This document shows, piece by piece, positions 5,662 to 6,602 of a stretch of DNA of 6,602 bases. Position 1 is the first letter of the stretch; each line of letters opens with the position of its first letter. Both the position numbers and the translations under genes were made by a program. Below the pieces are notes generated by a model that saw nothing but the letters and a program-made list of their open reading frames with translations, was not told the DNA's origin and ran no database searches. This DNA comes from an uncultured Eubacteriales bacterium (GTDB lineage: Bacteria > Bacillota > Clostridia > UMGS1883). The stretch lies in contig CAJJUC010000132.1 in assembly GCA_905195005.1 (NCBI GenBank), positions 1 through 6,602 of the forward strand, written 5' to 3'.

Positions 5662-6407
5662 TAATCTGCGTGTATTCTTTTTTTGGCGTTTTGAACACGC
5701 TCCTCGCTCGGCGGATTAACTCCCTCGAGCGAATATTTTATGCCGAGATTTTCCCATTTGAACTTCCCGAGCGTGTGATACGGCAGCACCTCAACGCGCT
5801 GCACGTTTGTAAGTGTTTTGACAAATGCGCCGAGAGCATCGAGATCCTCGTCAAAATCGCTGTGACCGGGAACAAGGACATGCCTTATCCAAACGGGTTT
5901 CCCGATGTCTGAAAGATAGCGTGCCATATCAAGAATATTGGTATTTTCAAAACCGGTTAAGTCCTTGTGACGCAGGGGATTTATTTCCTTGATGTCAAGC
6001 ATGAGCAAATCGGTATATTCCATAAGAGCGCTAAACTTTGAGAAGAAAGGCTCTTCACGTGTGAACGGATTACCGGCAGTGTCAATAACAGTATTAACGC
6101 CCTGCGCCTTTGCCTTTTTAAAGAGATCAATAAGGAAATCCATCTGCAGAAGCGGTTCACCGCCGCTGACAGTGATTCCGCCGCCGTTTTTCCAGTATGC
6201 TTTATATCTGAGCGCTTTTTTTAAAAGCTCGTCCGCAGTCACTTCCTCACCGCAGCCTATTTTCCATGTGTCGGGATTGTGGCAGTAACGGCAGCGCATT
6301 TTACAGCCCTGCGTGAAGATTACGAATCTCACGCCAGGTCCGTCAGCCGCGCCGAAGCTTTCGGTTGAATGAATATGCCCGGTGATTTTTGTTTCAGATG
6401 CGTCCAT
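5661..6407 (-). CDS. pflA: Pyruvate formate-lyase-activating enzyme
   Basis: This radical-SAM enzyme installs the glycyl radical on pyruvate formate-lyase in anaerobic glucose fermentation. The cluster motif CKMRCRYC supplies Cys35, Cys39 and Cys42 (CX3CX2C) for the SAM-binding [4Fe-4S] centre. Other family features are ESFGAADGPGVRFVIF (residues 16-31), the aromatic-rich HNPDTW after the cluster, and SGGEP at 81-85 for SAM binding. The 248-residue length matches the short PflA class without extra ferredoxin clusters, which argues against activases of other glycyl radical enzymes. The start is ATG at 6407, 7 bases after GGAGGAG (6421-6415). The next upstream gene is not the pflB lyase, so the substrate enzyme must be encoded elsewhere. 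It converges on the aryl operon and is probably not functionally linked to it. Confidence 0.93.
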   Translation of the reverse strand: MDASETKITGHIHSTESFGAADGPGVRFVIFTQGCKMRCRYCHNPDTWKIGCGEEVTADELLKKALRYKAYWKNGGGITVSGGEPLLQMDFLIDLFKKAKAQGVNTVIDTAGNPFTREEPFFSKFSALMEYTDLLMLDIKEINPLRHKDLTGFENTNILDMARYLSDIGKPVWIRHVLVPGHSDFDEDLDALGAFVKTLTNVQRVEVLPYHTLGKFKWENLGIKYSLEGVNPPSEERVQNAKKRIHAD

Positions 6408-6455
6408 GATTATGCTCCTCCGAAGTTTTATTTTCTTATATTTCTAAAAAACAAA

Positions 6456-6485
6456 CGGGTGTAAAAAAAGTGATTTTTACACCCG
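6456..6485 (-). terminator. Terminator of the right-edge gene
   Basis: CGGGTGTAAAAA (6456-6467) and TTTTTACACCCG (6474-6485) form a perfect 12-bp stem with a 6-base loop. Read on the minus strand it is followed by TTTGTTTTTT, a good T-run, so it terminates the gene ending at 6519. The plus-strand side has no T-run. The pflA promoter should then lie between here and 6422. That stretch is A/T-rich, and no clear consensus -35/-10 pair is visible in it. Confidence 0.85.
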
Positions 6486-6518
6486 CAGCAATTTATTAAA
6501 TTATACAGGTGCAGCGGA

Positions 6519-6602
6519 CTATTTCCTTCTGCTGCCGCGCTTTGATTCAACATTGCGCTTTATATCAAGCATACGCGCATCACTTGACTGCTTGAAGCTT
6601 GC
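6519..6602 (-). CDS. C-terminal end of an unidentified protein (partial)
   Basis: An open frame enters from the right edge on the minus strand and ends at TAG (6521-6519), leaving 27 residues. The tail is basic and hydrophilic, ending NVESKRGSRRK, with codon use like the neighbours. The stop lies 33 bases before a strong minus-strand terminator, which supports this being a real gene end. The tail does not resemble the end of pyruvate formate-lyase, which carries its glycyl-radical motif near the C-terminus. I do not recognise the family; a nucleic-acid- or ribosome-associated protein is possible from the basic tail but unproven. Confidence 0.6.
   Translation of the reverse strand, partial: ASFKQSSDARMLDIKRNVESKRGSRRK

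Overview
The window looks like a chromosomal segment from an anaerobic Firmicute of the Clostridia, probably a gut or rumen type. The clues are strong AAGGAG/GGAGGAG ribosome binding sites, textbook TTGACA promoters with 17-base spacers, a tRNA gene with its CCA end encoded, oxygen-sensitive enzymes (a ferredoxin-linked 2-oxoacid oxidoreductase and a radical-SAM pyruvate formate-lyase activase) and moderate GC content. No species assignment is possible from this sequence alone, and no mobile element or CRISPR array is visible.

Layout. On the minus strand at the left edge is a tRNA-Ser(UGA) gene with its own promoter. Divergent from it, a plus-strand promoter (P1) drives a short transcript. 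It encodes a 27-residue peptide with the run YYYFYFIY and ends at a strong intrinsic terminator. After two further possible promoters (P2, P3) and two hairpins comes a tight four-gene operon: an aryl-CoA ligase (PaaK family), iorA, iorB and a second PaaK-family ligase. The gene junctions overlap or nearly touch. A near-perfect hairpin terminator separates this operon from a convergent pflA gene. At the right edge is the C-terminal end of an unidentified minus-strand gene with its own terminator.

How the genes work together. The two AMP-forming ligases can activate arylacetates (phenylacetate type) to arylacetyl-CoA. IorAB interconverts arylacetyl-CoA and arylpyruvate using ferredoxin. The set can therefore run as aromatic amino acid degradation, or in reverse as a salvage route making Phe/Tyr precursors from arylacetates.

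Main point of interest. The leader has the full layout of a ribosome-mediated attenuator: aromatic codons in the 5' arm of one hairpin, an alternative antiterminator helix, and an intrinsic terminator. Such a device would raise transcription into paaK-iorAB-paaK when charged tRNA-Tyr or tRNA-Phe is scarce. That logic fits a biosynthetic (reductive salvage) role better than a degradative one. The attenuation model and the direction of flux are inferences from sequence and have not been tested.
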